Position numbers and translations under genes: made by a program. A model generated the notes under the pieces. It was not told where the DNA came from and did not search any database. It saw only the letters and a list, made by a program, of their open reading frames with translations. 64,000 nt of DNA from Bradyrhizobium sp. (lineage in GTDB: Bacteria > Pseudomonadota > Alphaproteobacteria > Rhizobiales > Xanthobacteraceae): positions 1-64,000 of the forward strand of contig NZ_DAHUXJ010000128.1 in NCBI RefSeq assembly GCF_027307225.1. The letters are read 5' to 3'. Shown piece by piece: positions 1 to 7,958 of this stretch. The number at the start of each line of letters is the position of its first letter. Within the stretch, counting starts at the first letter, position 1.

Positions 1-138
1 TCGGTACGCCAGGCTGTCCCGGAAATCCGGCCTGAGGCGGATCTCGACCGGGAATCCGATCGCAAGTTGTTGGGTCGCGCGTCCATGGCGAGAAGATGCC
101 GGAAACTCATCATTTTTGCAACTGATTTGCAAGTGCAT
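1..138 (-). CDS. possible 5' part of a minus-strand gene, unidentified
   Basis: An open frame runs from an ATG at 138 through the left edge of the window, 46 codons with no stop. The last 21 codons are strongly GC3-biased (about 17 of 21 end in G or C) and read like protein, ending with the residues FPVEIRLRPDFRDSLAYR; the two other minus frames are less biased. I do not recognise the family. It would be divergent from the MFS gene at 241. The first 25 codons are AT-rich, so the true start may lie further in. Confidence 0.3.
   Translation of the reverse strand, partial: MHLQISCKNDEFPASSRHGRATQQLAIGFPVEIRLRPDFRDSLAYR
116..132. promoter_or_regulatory. possible operator: paired TTGCAA sites
   Basis: Two copies of the self-complementary hexamer TTGCAA are separated by 5 bases, giving an 11-base repeat spacing, close to one helical turn. 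They lie between the possible minus-strand gene and the MFS gene, where a regulator of a divergent pair would be expected to bind. This is inference from symmetry and position only. Confidence 0.3.
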
Positions 139-240
139 CTGCCGCCCTCAAGCTATTTCGTCCGGAAACGGGTGGGTTGGACCGGGGACAACCCCCACAC
201 AGTCAGCATGAGAAATGGAATTGGAATTGAGGAACCCGTC

Positions 241-1479
241 ATGTCCGCCCCGAACAATCCCACGCTGCCCGCAACCTTCAACCGCCTCGCCTGGTCGAAT
301 CTCGCCGCGCAATCGGCTGAACAGATCGCGCTTGCCGCCGCCCCGATCGTCGCCGTGCTCATGCTCGGTGTCGGCGAAGGCGCTACCGGCCTGCTGCAGA
401 CGGCGCTAACGCTGCCCTTCGTGCTGGTCGCGGTCCCCGCAGGTTTGCTCGCCGACCGCATCTCGCGGCGGCGCCTGATGGCGGGTGCCGAAGCCCTGCG
501 CGCGGCCGCGCTGGCCACGATCCTGCTGCTGATCGCGTTTCACTGGCTGACGCTGCCGCTGCTGGCCGTGGTCGGGTTCGTTGCGGTATGCGGCACCGTC
601 GTCTACAGCGTCGCGGCGCCGGCCCTTGTCCCCTCCCTGGTATCGGCGCAAGCCTTGCCGGCGGCGAACGCCAGAATTGAACTTGCCCGCACCATCGCTT
701 TCGCCAGCGGCCCCGCGCTCGGCGGCGTGCTGGTCGGTTGGCTTGGCGCCGCACCCGCTTTCGCCGTCGCCGCCGCACTGTCGGTAGTCGCGGTTGTCCT
801 GCTGGCCGGCCTCTACGAGCCCGCGCGCACGGCGGCGCCCCGGCGGCATCCGTTGCACGAGGTCAAGGAAGGCGCGGCCTTCGTCATGCAGCATTCGCTG
901 TTGCGGCCGGTGTTCATCACACAGTTCATTTTCAACACCGGCTCGTTCCTGATGCTGGCGATCTTCGTGCCCTACGCCGTGAACCATCTGGCACTGTCCG
1001 CAACCGGCGTCGGCGTTACGCTTGCGATGTATGGCGTCGGCATGGTGGTCGGTGCACTGCTCGCGACGCGGGTGATGCGCCGCATCTCGTTCGGCACCGT
1101 GATCGGCCTTGGCCCGGTCACGGGATTCGCGGCCTCCGCCATCATGGCGCTCACCACCTTCATTCCAGCCGCGCCGCTGGCGGGCTTGAGCTTCTTTCTG
1201 CTCGGTGTCGGCCCGATCCTCTGGGTCATCAGCACCACGACGTTGCGGCAATCGGTGACCCCGCCGAGCCTGCTCGGGCGTGTCTCGGCCATCAATATCC
1301 TGAGCTATGGCGCGCGTCCGCTCGGCTCGGCACTCGGCGCCATCATCGGCGGACTCTACGGTGCGCAGGCGTGCCTTTACCTTGCCGCCGTGATCTTCGC
1401 CGTGCAGGCGCTGGTCATCCTGATGTCGCCGGCGGTGGCGCTGACGCGGCAGCCGGAGATGGTCGGAGAGTGCGCTTAG
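241..1479 (+). CDS. MFS efflux transporter
   Basis: A 412-residue major facilitator of the drug or siderophore exporter type (MFS_3/EntS-like). The protein has about 12 hydrophobic segments, and the loop 2-3 signature AGLLADRISRRR lies near residues 67-78. The frame is open further upstream to 67, but the ATG at 241 is preferred: it follows a GAGG-type ribosome site, gives the usual family length, and removes a non-membrane N-terminal stretch. It is a single gene, followed by a 283-base gap before the next. The substrate cannot be deduced from sequence; export of a small toxic molecule is the family role. Confidence 0.8.
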   Translation: MSAPNNPTLPATFNRLAWSNLAAQSAEQIALAAAPIVAVLMLGVGEGATGLLQTALTLPFVLVAVPAGLLADRISRRRLMAGAEALRAAALATILLLIAFHWLTLPLLAVVGFVAVCGTVVYSVAAPALVPSLVSAQALPAANARIELARTIAFASGPALGGVLVGWLGAAPAFAVAAALSVVAVVLLAGLYEPARTAAPRRHPLHEVKEGAAFVMQHSLLRPVFITQFIFNTGSFLMLAIFVPYAVNHLALSATGVGVTLAMYGVGMVVGALLATRVMRRISFGTVIGLGPVTGFAASAIMALTTFIPAAPLAGLSFFLLGVGPILWVISTTTLRQSVTPPSLLGRVSAINILSYGARPLGSALGAIIGGLYGAQACLYLAAVIFAVQALVILMSPAVALTRQPEMVGECA

Positions 1480-1762
1480 GCTGATTGGTCTGACGGCCTG
1501 ACAAATTCAGGCCGGTGTCGGGTTTGTTCTGGACTTGAGCCTCTCCGGATTTGATTGAATCAAAATCGGGATCGAGATTTTGTTTCGACGCGTTTTCTTC
1601 ACGCGAACCGGTCCCACTTCGTTCGAAAACGTTACAGATTCCAAAAGAAAGCCGTCACACCGGCAAACTTCCGACACATGGTGGCGGAGAAACGGTGTGT
1701 TCTGACATGACCCATCGCAACTCCGCACCCGGGGCTGCCCAACCGATCCAAAAGAGGCCTGC

Positions 1763-4099
1763 GTGCCGCAAAAGCTCGTTTCCGCGATCCTGCTCGCCTT
1801 CGTCCTGGTCTCAGCCCCCGCCTTCGCCCAGACCAACGCCCCACCGCCAGCCGCGGCGAACAAGGCGGACGCGCTGACACCTGAGCAGGCCAAGCGGGCG
1901 CTCGAAACCCTTCAGGACGACCAGAAACGCGCGCGGATGATCCAGACGTTGCGGGCGATCGCCAACGCTTCACCTCAGGCCCAAGCGGCCCCGTCGGCAA
2001 CCGAAAAGCCGTCCGCGATCCCGCTCACCGCAGACAGCCTCGGCGCACAGCTCCTCGCGACCGTGTCCGACCAGATCGGCGACATTTCACACCAGGTTGC
2101 CGGCATCGCGCGCTCGCTGACACATTTCAGGGCGTTCTACTGGTGGTTCATTCGCACCGCCAACGATCCCGAAGCTTATGATCAGCTGCTCGACATCGGC
2201 TGGAAGCTCGCGCTGGTATTTGGCTGCGCCTTCGTTGCCGAATGGCTGATCTTCCGTTTGGTCAAACGGCCGGTAGCGCTTCTGGAAGCGCGCATTCCAC
2301 TGGCCGCACGCGCACCGGCGCAGATGTTGGTCGATCCGCCGTCCTCCGCGGCCGATGTGATGGCCGAGGCGGAGCCACAGCGCCGCCGCCTTAGCCTGAC
2401 TCGGACCTGGCAGTCGATGATCCGATTGCCCTTTTTATTCGGACGTCTTCTGCTTGAATTGCTTCCCGTCGTCGTTTTCGTCGGCGTCGCCACCCTGCTG
2501 CTCGGCACCGGGATCGGCGACATGCGGACCACACGGCTCGTGATCCTCGCCGTGGTGAATGCCTATGCGCTCTCGCGCGGATTGATCTGCGCCGTGCGCG
2601 CACTCGCCGGGCCATTCGGCCTGCTGCGCGTCCGTGCCGAGACCGCAGCCTATGCCGAAATATGGGCAAGGCGCATCGTCAGTGTCGCGGTCTCCGGCAT
2701 CGCCTTCGCCAACGTGGCGCTGCTGCTCGGCTTGAGCCGCGGCGGCTATGCCGCACTGTTGCGTCTGGTGATGCTGGTCGTGCATCTCTTCATCGTCGTC
2801 ATCATCCTGCAATGCCGCGCGCAGGTGGCCCACCTCATTCGCGCGCCTCATGGCCGCGAAGGCATCGCGGCGAGGGCGCGCAACCGGCTTGCAGCCGTGT
2901 GGCACTATCTCGCGATCACGCTCGATATTGCGCTCTGGGCCGTGTGGGCGCTGAATATCCACAACGGCTATTCGCTGCTGCTGCAATATTTCGTCGGCAC
3001 CGCCGCGGTGATCGTGATCGCGCGCCTCGCCACAATCGTGGCGCTCGGCCTGATCGATCGCGGTTTCTCGATCCGCCCCGAGGTCCTGCAGCGTTTCCCC
3101 GGACTGGAAATCCGCGCCAACCGCTATCTGCCACTCCTGCGCAAGATCGTCGCGAGCATCATCGCCTTTATCGGCTTCGTTGCCGTGCTTGAGGTATGGG
3201 GCGTGGACGCCATCGTCTGGTTCTATGGCGGCCAGATCGGCAGCCGCCTTCTGTCCGCGTTGGCCACCGTCGCCATCGCCGCACTGGTGGCCGCCGCGAT
3301 CTGGGAGACCAGCAACGCACTTCTGGATCGCCAGATCAATGCGCTCTCGCGCGGCGGTCATTACGCGCGCGCCGCACGGCTTCGCACGTTCCAGCCGATG
3401 CTGCGCACGGCGCTGCTGTGCCTGATCGTCACCGTGGTCGGCCTCACCGTGCTCAGCGAGATCGGCGTCAATGTCGCTCCGCTGCTCGCCGGTGCCGGCA
3501 TCGTCGGCATCGCGATCGGCTTCGGCTCGCAGAAGCTGGTGCAGGACCTGATCACGGGACTGTTTCTGCTCGTGGAAAACGGCGTCCAGGTCGGCGACGA
3601 CGTCAGTGTCGCCGGCCTGACGGGCAATGTGGAGAACGTATCGATCCGCACCATTCGCCTGCGCGCCGGCGACGGTTCGGTCCATATCGTTCCCTTCAGT
3701 GCAGTGACGACGATCACCAATGCGAGCCGCGGGGCCGGCAATGCCGCTGTCAGCGTCAGCGTCGCCTACAAGGAGGACACCGATCGCGTCAGCCAGATTC
3801 TGAAGGATATCGTCGCGGACATGCGCAAGGAGCCGGAATACCGGATGTTGATCCGCGGCGATCTTGAACTGTGGGGTGTCGACAAGATCGATGGCTCCAC
3901 GGCGACGATCGTCGGCCAGATCCGCTGCAGCGACAGCGGACGCTGGCCCGTCCAGCGCGAGTTCAATCGCCGCATGAAGCGCCGCTTTCAGGAATGCGGC
4001 ATCGAGATCGCCTCCGGAAAGCAGACCATCCTCGTGCAGGTCGGAGCGCCCGCACGCGACGACGCACCGGACGCAGTGCCGCGCCGGGCGGCGGGCTGA
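1763..4099 (+). CDS. large MscS-family mechanosensitive channel
   Basis: A 778-residue protein starting at GTG 1763 behind an AGAGG site. A signal peptide ends near residue 22 (AFA), followed by a periplasmic Ala/Gln-rich helical region (about 25-120) and then many membrane segments. The MscS pore and beta domain lie at about residues 573-690: a Gly/Ala-rich pore helix (APLLAGAGIVGIAIGFGSQ), then KLVQDLITGLFLLVENGVQVGD. MscS proteins open under membrane tension to release solutes in osmotic downshock. The length and periplasmic domain resemble the YbdG/YjeP-type large channels more than the 286-residue MscS. The C-terminal tail is short and charged. Confidence 0.85.
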   Translation: MPQKLVSAILLAFVLVSAPAFAQTNAPPPAAANKADALTPEQAKRALETLQDDQKRARMIQTLRAIANASPQAQAAPSATEKPSAIPLTADSLGAQLLATVSDQIGDISHQVAGIARSLTHFRAFYWWFIRTANDPEAYDQLLDIGWKLALVFGCAFVAEWLIFRLVKRPVALLEARIPLAARAPAQMLVDPPSSAADVMAEAEPQRRRLSLTRTWQSMIRLPFLFGRLLLELLPVVVFVGVATLLLGTGIGDMRTTRLVILAVVNAYALSRGLICAVRALAGPFGLLRVRAETAAYAEIWARRIVSVAVSGIAFANVALLLGLSRGGYAALLRLVMLVVHLFIVVIILQCRAQVAHLIRAPHGREGIAARARNRLAAVWHYLAITLDIALWAVWALNIHNGYSLLLQYFVGTAAVIVIARLATIVALGLIDRGFSIRPEVLQRFPGLEIRANRYLPLLRKIVASIIAFIGFVAVLEVWGVDAIVWFYGGQIGSRLLSALATVAIAALVAAAIWETSNALLDRQINALSRGGHYARAARLRTFQPMLRTALLCLIVTVVGLTVLSEIGVNVAPLLAGAGIVGIAIGFGSQKLVQDLITGLFLLVENGVQVGDDVSVAGLTGNVENVSIRTIRLRAGDGSVHIVPFSAVTTITNASRGAGNAAVSVSVAYKEDTDRVSQILKDIVADMRKEPEYRMLIRGDLELWGVDKIDGSTATIVGQIRCSDSGRWPVQREFNRRMKRRFQECGIEIASGKQTILVQVGAPARDDAPDAVPRRAAG

Positions 4100-4114
4100 T
4101 CACGACGGCGGCAT

Positions 4115-5368
4115 CTATCCTTTCAGATACCGCTCGTAGCGCCCGGCCAGCACTTCATCGATCGCGATCGCAGGCTCGAGCGTATAGAGATCCTGCGCGC
4201 GGCCGATGCCGCGCAGCGCAAAGCGGCCGGTGGAGACCAGATAATTCCGCCCGGCGGTGTCGAGGCCGTCGCGAAAGGCCGCCGACACCAGGAGTTCGCG
4301 GTCGACCGAACGGCACATCGAGGCGATGCGGCTCACTTCGTTGACCGCCGGTCCCACCACGGTGAAATCCAGCCGGTCGTCATGGCCGATATTGCCGTAG
4401 AACACTTCGCCGACATGCAGGCCGACGTAGGCGGAGGTGACCGCCCTTCCCTCCGCGCCGCGGCTGGCATTGAGCGCGATCATATTGAGTCGAAAGCGAT
4501 GCTCGGCCCGCAGCGCTGCGCGTTTGGCGTGAGCGGGATTCTCGCCGGTGAACATCGCCAGCACGCCGTCGCCGATAAGCTTGAGCACGTCGCCGCCGGC
4601 ATCATGGACCGCGCCGATGGCGGCCTGCGCATAATCGTTGAGGAACGGAATGATTTCGTCGGGAGAAATGCTTTCGGCGATGGCCGTCGACCCGCGCAGG
4701 TCCGAGTACCATAAGACGGCGTTGATCTGCTCGGTCACGCCGCGTGAGATTTTCCCGTGCAGGACCCGCTCGGACGCGTCGCGCCCGAGATAGACGCGAC
4801 CCAGGGTGCGGACGATGTCGACCTGCTGCGCCGACTTGATGACGAGGCCGAGCACCGGCACCAGGTCCCGCAACGCGGCCAATTCCGTTTCGGCAAATCC
4901 TTCGACGCGCCGGGTCAGCCAGTAGGAATAGAAACAGTCCATCTGTCCGAGCGCGCCGGTCTCGCCGAAGCGATGGACGAAACCCAGCATGTGCCGGTGG
5001 CCTTTTTCGACGAGTTCGGGGACCCGCGAGAAGCTGAGGACCGCGGGATCGGCCAGGTCGAGCCGCAGCTCATCGTGCCCGTGTTCGAGCATGTGATAGA
5101 AGATCGAGTGGCGCCATCTCTCGTCATTGTCGCCGACCGGTCCATATTCGAACCGATCGCTCTCGTTGGTCTCGAAATCGTTCCAGCGAAATCCGCGCCC
5201 CTCGAAGATCGGATGAAGCGTATCGATGGCGACGAGGGCGCGCGACAGATCGAGGCCTGCGGCACCGCAGCGCTCGCAGAAGCCGCGGATCACGTCGTTT
5301 TCGGAGAGGCCGGTGAGGCCCTGGCCGACCAGCCAGTTCATCAATCCGACGCGGGCGGTGATTTCCAT
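4115..5368 (-). CDS. class III adenylate/guanylate cyclase
   Basis: The C-terminal half is a class III cyclase homology domain. It carries the metal-binding Asp motifs WYSDLRGST and IGDGVLAMF, and the late motif DFTVVGPAVNEVSRI typical of bacterial adenylate cyclases. It would make cAMP (or cGMP) from the nucleotide triphosphate in the cytoplasm. The N-terminal 200 residues are an uncharacterised, probably sensory, domain with a CxxC-like FCERCG. The ATG at 5368 (417 residues) begins a segment that looks like folded protein; upstream starts at 5389 and 5419 are open but have no better ribosome site. It is convergent with the MscS gene, 15 bases apart. Confidence 0.85.
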   Translation of the reverse strand: MEITARVGLMNWLVGQGLTGLSENDVIRGFCERCGAAGLDLSRALVAIDTLHPIFEGRGFRWNDFETNESDRFEYGPVGDNDERWRHSIFYHMLEHGHDELRLDLADPAVLSFSRVPELVEKGHRHMLGFVHRFGETGALGQMDCFYSYWLTRRVEGFAETELAALRDLVPVLGLVIKSAQQVDIVRTLGRVYLGRDASERVLHGKISRGVTEQINAVLWYSDLRGSTAIAESISPDEIIPFLNDYAQAAIGAVHDAGGDVLKLIGDGVLAMFTGENPAHAKRAALRAEHRFRLNMIALNASRGAEGRAVTSAYVGLHVGEVFYGNIGHDDRLDFTVVGPAVNEVSRIASMCRSVDRELLVSAAFRDGLDTAGRNYLVSTGRFALRGIGRAQDLYTLEPAIAIDEVLAGRYERYLKG

Positions 5369-5426
5369 GGCCGGATTATGCCCCGCCATCGTGACACGCG
5401 AAAGCACCTGTACCCTCAAACCTGGC

Positions 5427-5828
5427 TTACCCTCGCGTGACCTTCTCTCCGTCTTCCTTGACGAACGACGTCACGGGATTGTCGAGCAGATCGAGCACCG
5501 CTTCCGATGGCCGGCAGAGCCGCGTGCCCGTCGCCGTGACGACGATCGGCCGGTTGATCAGGATCGGATGCGCCAGCATGAAATCGATCAATTCGTCATC
5601 GCTCCACTTGGGATCGGCAAGACCGAGTTCTGCATAGGGCGTACCCTTCTCGCGCAGCAGCCCGCGGATTGAAATCCCCATCGCCTTGGCCAGTTCGAGC
5701 AGCGTTGCACGGTCCGGCGGCGTCTTCAGATATTCGATGATGTCAGGCTCCTCACCGCTCGCGCGGATCATGGCCAGCGTGTTGCGCGAGGTGCCGCAGG
5801 AGGGATTGTGATAGATCGTGATGCTCAT
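5427..5828 (-). CDS. arsC: glutaredoxin-type arsenate reductase ArsC
   Basis: A 133-residue protein of the ArsC/Spx thioredoxin-like family. The N-terminus YHNPSCGTSRNTL carries the catalytic Cys11 in the classical H-N-P-x-C-G-x-S-R motif, and downstream Arg residues follow in VVTATGTRLCRP. It reduces arsenate to arsenite using glutathione and glutaredoxin. The ATG overlaps the aqpS stop in an ATGA (5825-5828), so the two are translationally coupled. The product arsenite would leave through the neighbouring AqpS channel, as established for the Sinorhizobium meliloti ars operon. A much longer frame is open upstream, but that part is the aqpS gene read out of frame. Confidence 0.93.
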   Translation of the reverse strand: MSITIYHNPSCGTSRNTLAMIRASGEEPDIIEYLKTPPDRATLLELAKAMGISIRGLLREKGTPYAELGLADPKWSDDELIDFMLAHPILINRPIVVTATGTRLCRPSEAVLDLLDNPVTSFVKEDGEKVTRG

Positions 5829-6520
5829 GCGTGTTCTTCCTTGATGAAAGTCGCCTCGCTTTTGGAGCGTAGCAGCCAGTTCATCAGCCACAGCGCGGCG
5901 AGCGAGCCGGCAAGTTCGGCGGCGATGAAGCCGGGAAGATCGACCGGCCGAATGCCGGAAAACGTGTTCGTCAGCGACCTTGCGATGGCAACGGCCGGAT
6001 TCGCAAACGAGGTGGAAGACGTAAACCAATAAGCCGCGATGATATAGAGGCCGACCAGCCAGGGGATCGCCGGCCGGTTGAATTTCAGCCCGGCCAGAAT
6101 CGTCGCAATGAGGCCGAAGTCGGCGATGCCTTCCGCCAGCCATTGCGGCCCGCCAGTCCGCACCTTCAGCGAGGCTTCCCAGAGCGGCAATGCGAACATC
6201 GCATGCGCCACCAAAGTCCCGGCGATGCCGCTGGCGATTTGCGCCAGGACGTAACCCAATGCCTCGCTTGGCGCGAGCTCGCGCTTGAGAGCGAAGATCA
6301 TGGTGACGGCCGGATTGAAATGCGCGCCCGAAATCGGACCGAGGATCGTGATCAGCACGACCAGAACCGCGCCGGTCGCCAGCGTATTGGCCAGCAGTGC
6401 AAGCGCCACGTCCTCGGTGAGGCTTTCGGCCATGATGCCGGAACCGACGACGGCCGCGACCAGAAACATGGTGCCGAGCGCCTCCGCGGCGAGCCGGCGG
6501 GTCAGGTCAAAGTTTTGCAT
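5825..6520 (-). CDS. aqpS: arsenic-type aquaglyceroporin AqpS
   Basis: A 231-residue MIP-family channel with six membrane segments. Both pore half-helix signatures are present: NPA at 69-71 (GAHFNPAVT) and NPA at 174-176 (SFANPAVAIAR), with the selectivity Arg at 181. In S. meliloti AqpS replaces the arsenite pump: ArsC turns imported arsenate into arsenite, which flows out down its gradient. The order arsR-aqpS-arsC here is the same, so the same route is inferred. It overlaps arsR by 14 bases and arsC by 4. The arsH gene that ends the S. meliloti operon is absent. Confidence 0.9.
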   Translation of the reverse strand: MQNFDLTRRLAAEALGTMFLVAAVVGSGIMAESLTEDVALALLANTLATGAVLVVLITILGPISGAHFNPAVTMIFALKRELAPSEALGYVLAQIASGIAGTLVAHAMFALPLWEASLKVRTGGPQWLAEGIADFGLIATILAGLKFNRPAIPWLVGLYIIAAYWFTSSTSFANPAVAIARSLTNTFSGIRPVDLPGFIAAELAGSLAALWLMNWLLRSKSEATFIKEEHA

Positions 6521-6875
6521 GTGCGCGTTTCTTGGAAGCCGGCGGGCAACCGGATGCCAGATCTTCGATCAATGGCGTGCAGATTTCCGGGCGGCCGTTG
6601 CAGCAGTCTTTCAGCATGAACAGCATGACGGCGCGGAAGGATTCAAGATCGACGCGGTAGACGATCGACCGGCCGAAACGCTCCGCCGACACAAGCCTTG
6701 CACGGGACAGTACCGAAAGATGCGACGACATCGTGTTTTGCGGGATCGCCAGCAACCGCGCGAGTTCGCCGGCCGCAAGCCCCTCCGGCTCGTGCTTGAT
6801 GAGCAGGCGAAACACCTCGAGCCGCGTCGATTGGGCGAGAGCCGCCAGCGCAACGACCGCTTTTTTTAATTCCAT
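6507..6875 (-). CDS. arsR: ArsR/SmtB-family arsenite-sensing repressor
   Basis: A 122-residue winged-helix repressor whose recognition region is IPQNTMSSHLSVLSRARLV. It lacks the classical ELCVCDL metal site in the helix. Instead a C-terminal trio Cys91, Cys92 and Cys99 (DCCNGRPEIC) resembles the As(III) site of the Acidithiobacillus ferrooxidans type of ArsR (Cys95, Cys96, Cys102). It is first gene of arsR-aqpS-arsC. Its start codon lies inside a large dyad (6874-6897), so autoregulation is expected, with arsenite or antimonite releasing the repressor. Confidence 0.9.
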   Translation of the reverse strand: MELKKAVVALAALAQSTRLEVFRLLIKHEPEGLAAGELARLLAIPQNTMSSHLSVLSRARLVSAERFGRSIVYRVDLESFRAVMLFMLKDCCNGRPEICTPLIEDLASGCPPASKKRAHAKL

Positions 6876-6897
6876 ATATCCAGATATCTCGATATAT
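6874..6897. promoter_or_regulatory. ArsR operator, near-perfect 24-bp dyad
   Basis: The dyad is ATATATC-C-AGATATCT-C-GATATAT, with one mismatched pair across 24 bases. It covers the first two bases of the arsR start codon and the inferred -10 element on the minus strand. A long dyad over the promoter and start fits an ArsR dimer site that would block the whole operon. It also lies about 100 bases upstream of the divergent gene at 6998, so both directions could be affected. Confidence 0.7.
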
Positions 6898-6910
6898 TAT
6901 TTCTTGTCAA
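6881..6910 (-). promoter_or_regulatory. sigma-70-like promoter of arsR-aqpS-arsC
   Basis: On the minus strand a consensus TTGACA (bases 6905-6910 of the plus strand) is followed after 17-18 bases by ATATCT or TATCTG, inside the operator dyad. Transcription would begin around 6874-6876, which is the arsR ATG itself, so a leaderless arsR message is predicted. No convincing ribosome site precedes the ATG, which agrees with this. Confidence 0.5.
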
Positions 6911-6997
6911 CCTGCCCCGCAACCCCTCGCCGAATCTTTCTGTTAACACTGGCGAGAACCTCGAACATCGAGGGCCGCCGCGCTGGGCCGAAATGAC

Positions 6998-7519
6998 ATG
7001 GGCGCAACCGTCATAGCCGGGATCGAAATCCCCTCCGCCAATCCGGTGTTTCTGACCATCGTCGGAATTCACATCCTGCTGGGGCTCGCCTGCGTCGTCA
7101 CTGGCGCGATTGCGATGCTGAGCGAGAAACGCGCAGGTCGCCATCCCAGCAACGGCACAATCTACTTTTGGTGCCTGGCCGGGGTGTTCCTGACCATGGC
7201 TGGCCTGGCCGCCGTGCGCTGGGCTCAGGACTACCACTTGTTTATCCTGGGCACGTTATCGTTCGCCGCGGCTTGCTTTGGACGCGAAGCGAGACGGCGT
7301 CGTTGGCGTCATTGGATCAGACTGCACATCGCCGGCATGGCAACGTCATATGTTCTGCTATTGATCGCGTTCTATGTTGACAACGGCAAGAGTCTGCCGC
7401 TCTGGAAGGAACTCCCACCGGTGACGTATTGGCTGTTGCCGGCGGTCATTGGGATTCCACTCATGGTCCGCGCCCTATTGTGGCACCCGCTGACACGCCA
7501 GCCCGACCAGACCTATTAA
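6998..7519 (+). CDS. membrane protein, DUF2306-like
   Basis: A 173-residue protein with about five hydrophobic segments separated by short charged loops (EKRAGRHPSNG, GREARRRRWRHW). It resembles small DUF2306-type integral membrane proteins of unknown function. It is transcribed away from arsR and lies between the two ars-like operons. It has several membrane-embedded His and Trp residues (GIHILLG, LHIAGMATSYVLL), a pattern seen in haem- or quinone-binding membrane proteins, but I would not assign a function. Its codon use is less GC-biased than the neighbouring core genes. Confidence 0.65.
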   Translation: MGATVIAGIEIPSANPVFLTIVGIHILLGLACVVTGAIAMLSEKRAGRHPSNGTIYFWCLAGVFLTMAGLAAVRWAQDYHLFILGTLSFAAACFGREARRRRWRHWIRLHIAGMATSYVLLLIAFYVDNGKSLPLWKELPPVTYWLLPAVIGIPLMVRALLWHPLTRQPDQTY

Positions 7520-7542
7520 GGCCATCGGAGTATATTTCTATC

Positions 7543-7552
7543 TTTCTAGAAA
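7543..7552. promoter_or_regulatory. possible operator of the second ArsR-type regulator
   Basis: A perfect palindrome TTTCTAGAAA lies 42 bases upstream of the regulator ATG at 7595, next to a TTGACA at 7559-7564. A related half-site, ATTTCTGGAA, lies just upstream of the flavoprotein gene (about 7934-7943). The repeated motif suggests the regulator controls its own gene and the flavoprotein. This is inference from position and symmetry. Confidence 0.4.
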
Positions 7553-7594
7553 TACCAATTGACAGCCCAGCCCGCGACGTGACAAGGTGTGGTC

Positions 7595-7909
7595 ATGAAA
7601 CTTGATGACGCCGCCGCAAATCTCGAAGCCCTGGGCAATCCTACCCGGCTCAAGATTTATCGCGCACTCGTTCGCGCCGGGGATGCCGGACTTGCCGTCG
7701 GTCGACTTCAGGACAAGCTGAAGATCGCTCCCTCAACGCTGTCTCATCACATCAAGACGCTGGTGGTGGTTGGCCTCGTCAACCAAGTGCGGGATTCCAC
7801 CACGCTGATGTGTCACGCGAACTACGAGGTGATGCGAGGGCTGGTGGATTTTCTGGCCGCCGAATGCTGTGCCGATGCTGTGGAGGACAACGATAGCAAG
7901 GCAGCATAG
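7595..7909 (+). CDS. ArsR-family winged-helix regulator
   Basis: A 104-residue winged-helix repressor; the DNA-reading helix region is IAPSTLSHHIKTLVVVGLV. It carries Cys73 and a Cys91-Cys92 pair (AAECCADA) near the C-terminus, which could bind As(III) or a related soft metal. A GTG two codons upstream at 7589 is possible, but the ATG at 7595 has the better spacing from AAGG. The flavoprotein gene follows after 49 bases and the MFS gene after that, forming a likely three-gene operon. It differs clearly from the first ArsR, so it may sense a different arsenical. Confidence 0.8.
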   Translation: MKLDDAAANLEALGNPTRLKIYRALVRAGDAGLAVGRLQDKLKIAPSTLSHHIKTLVVVGLVNQVRDSTTLMCHANYEVMRGLVDFLAAECCADAVEDNDSKAA

Positions 7910-7958
7910 CTTTTGTGCGACTATAATTTCGATATTTCTGGAACTATAGGAAGATGCC

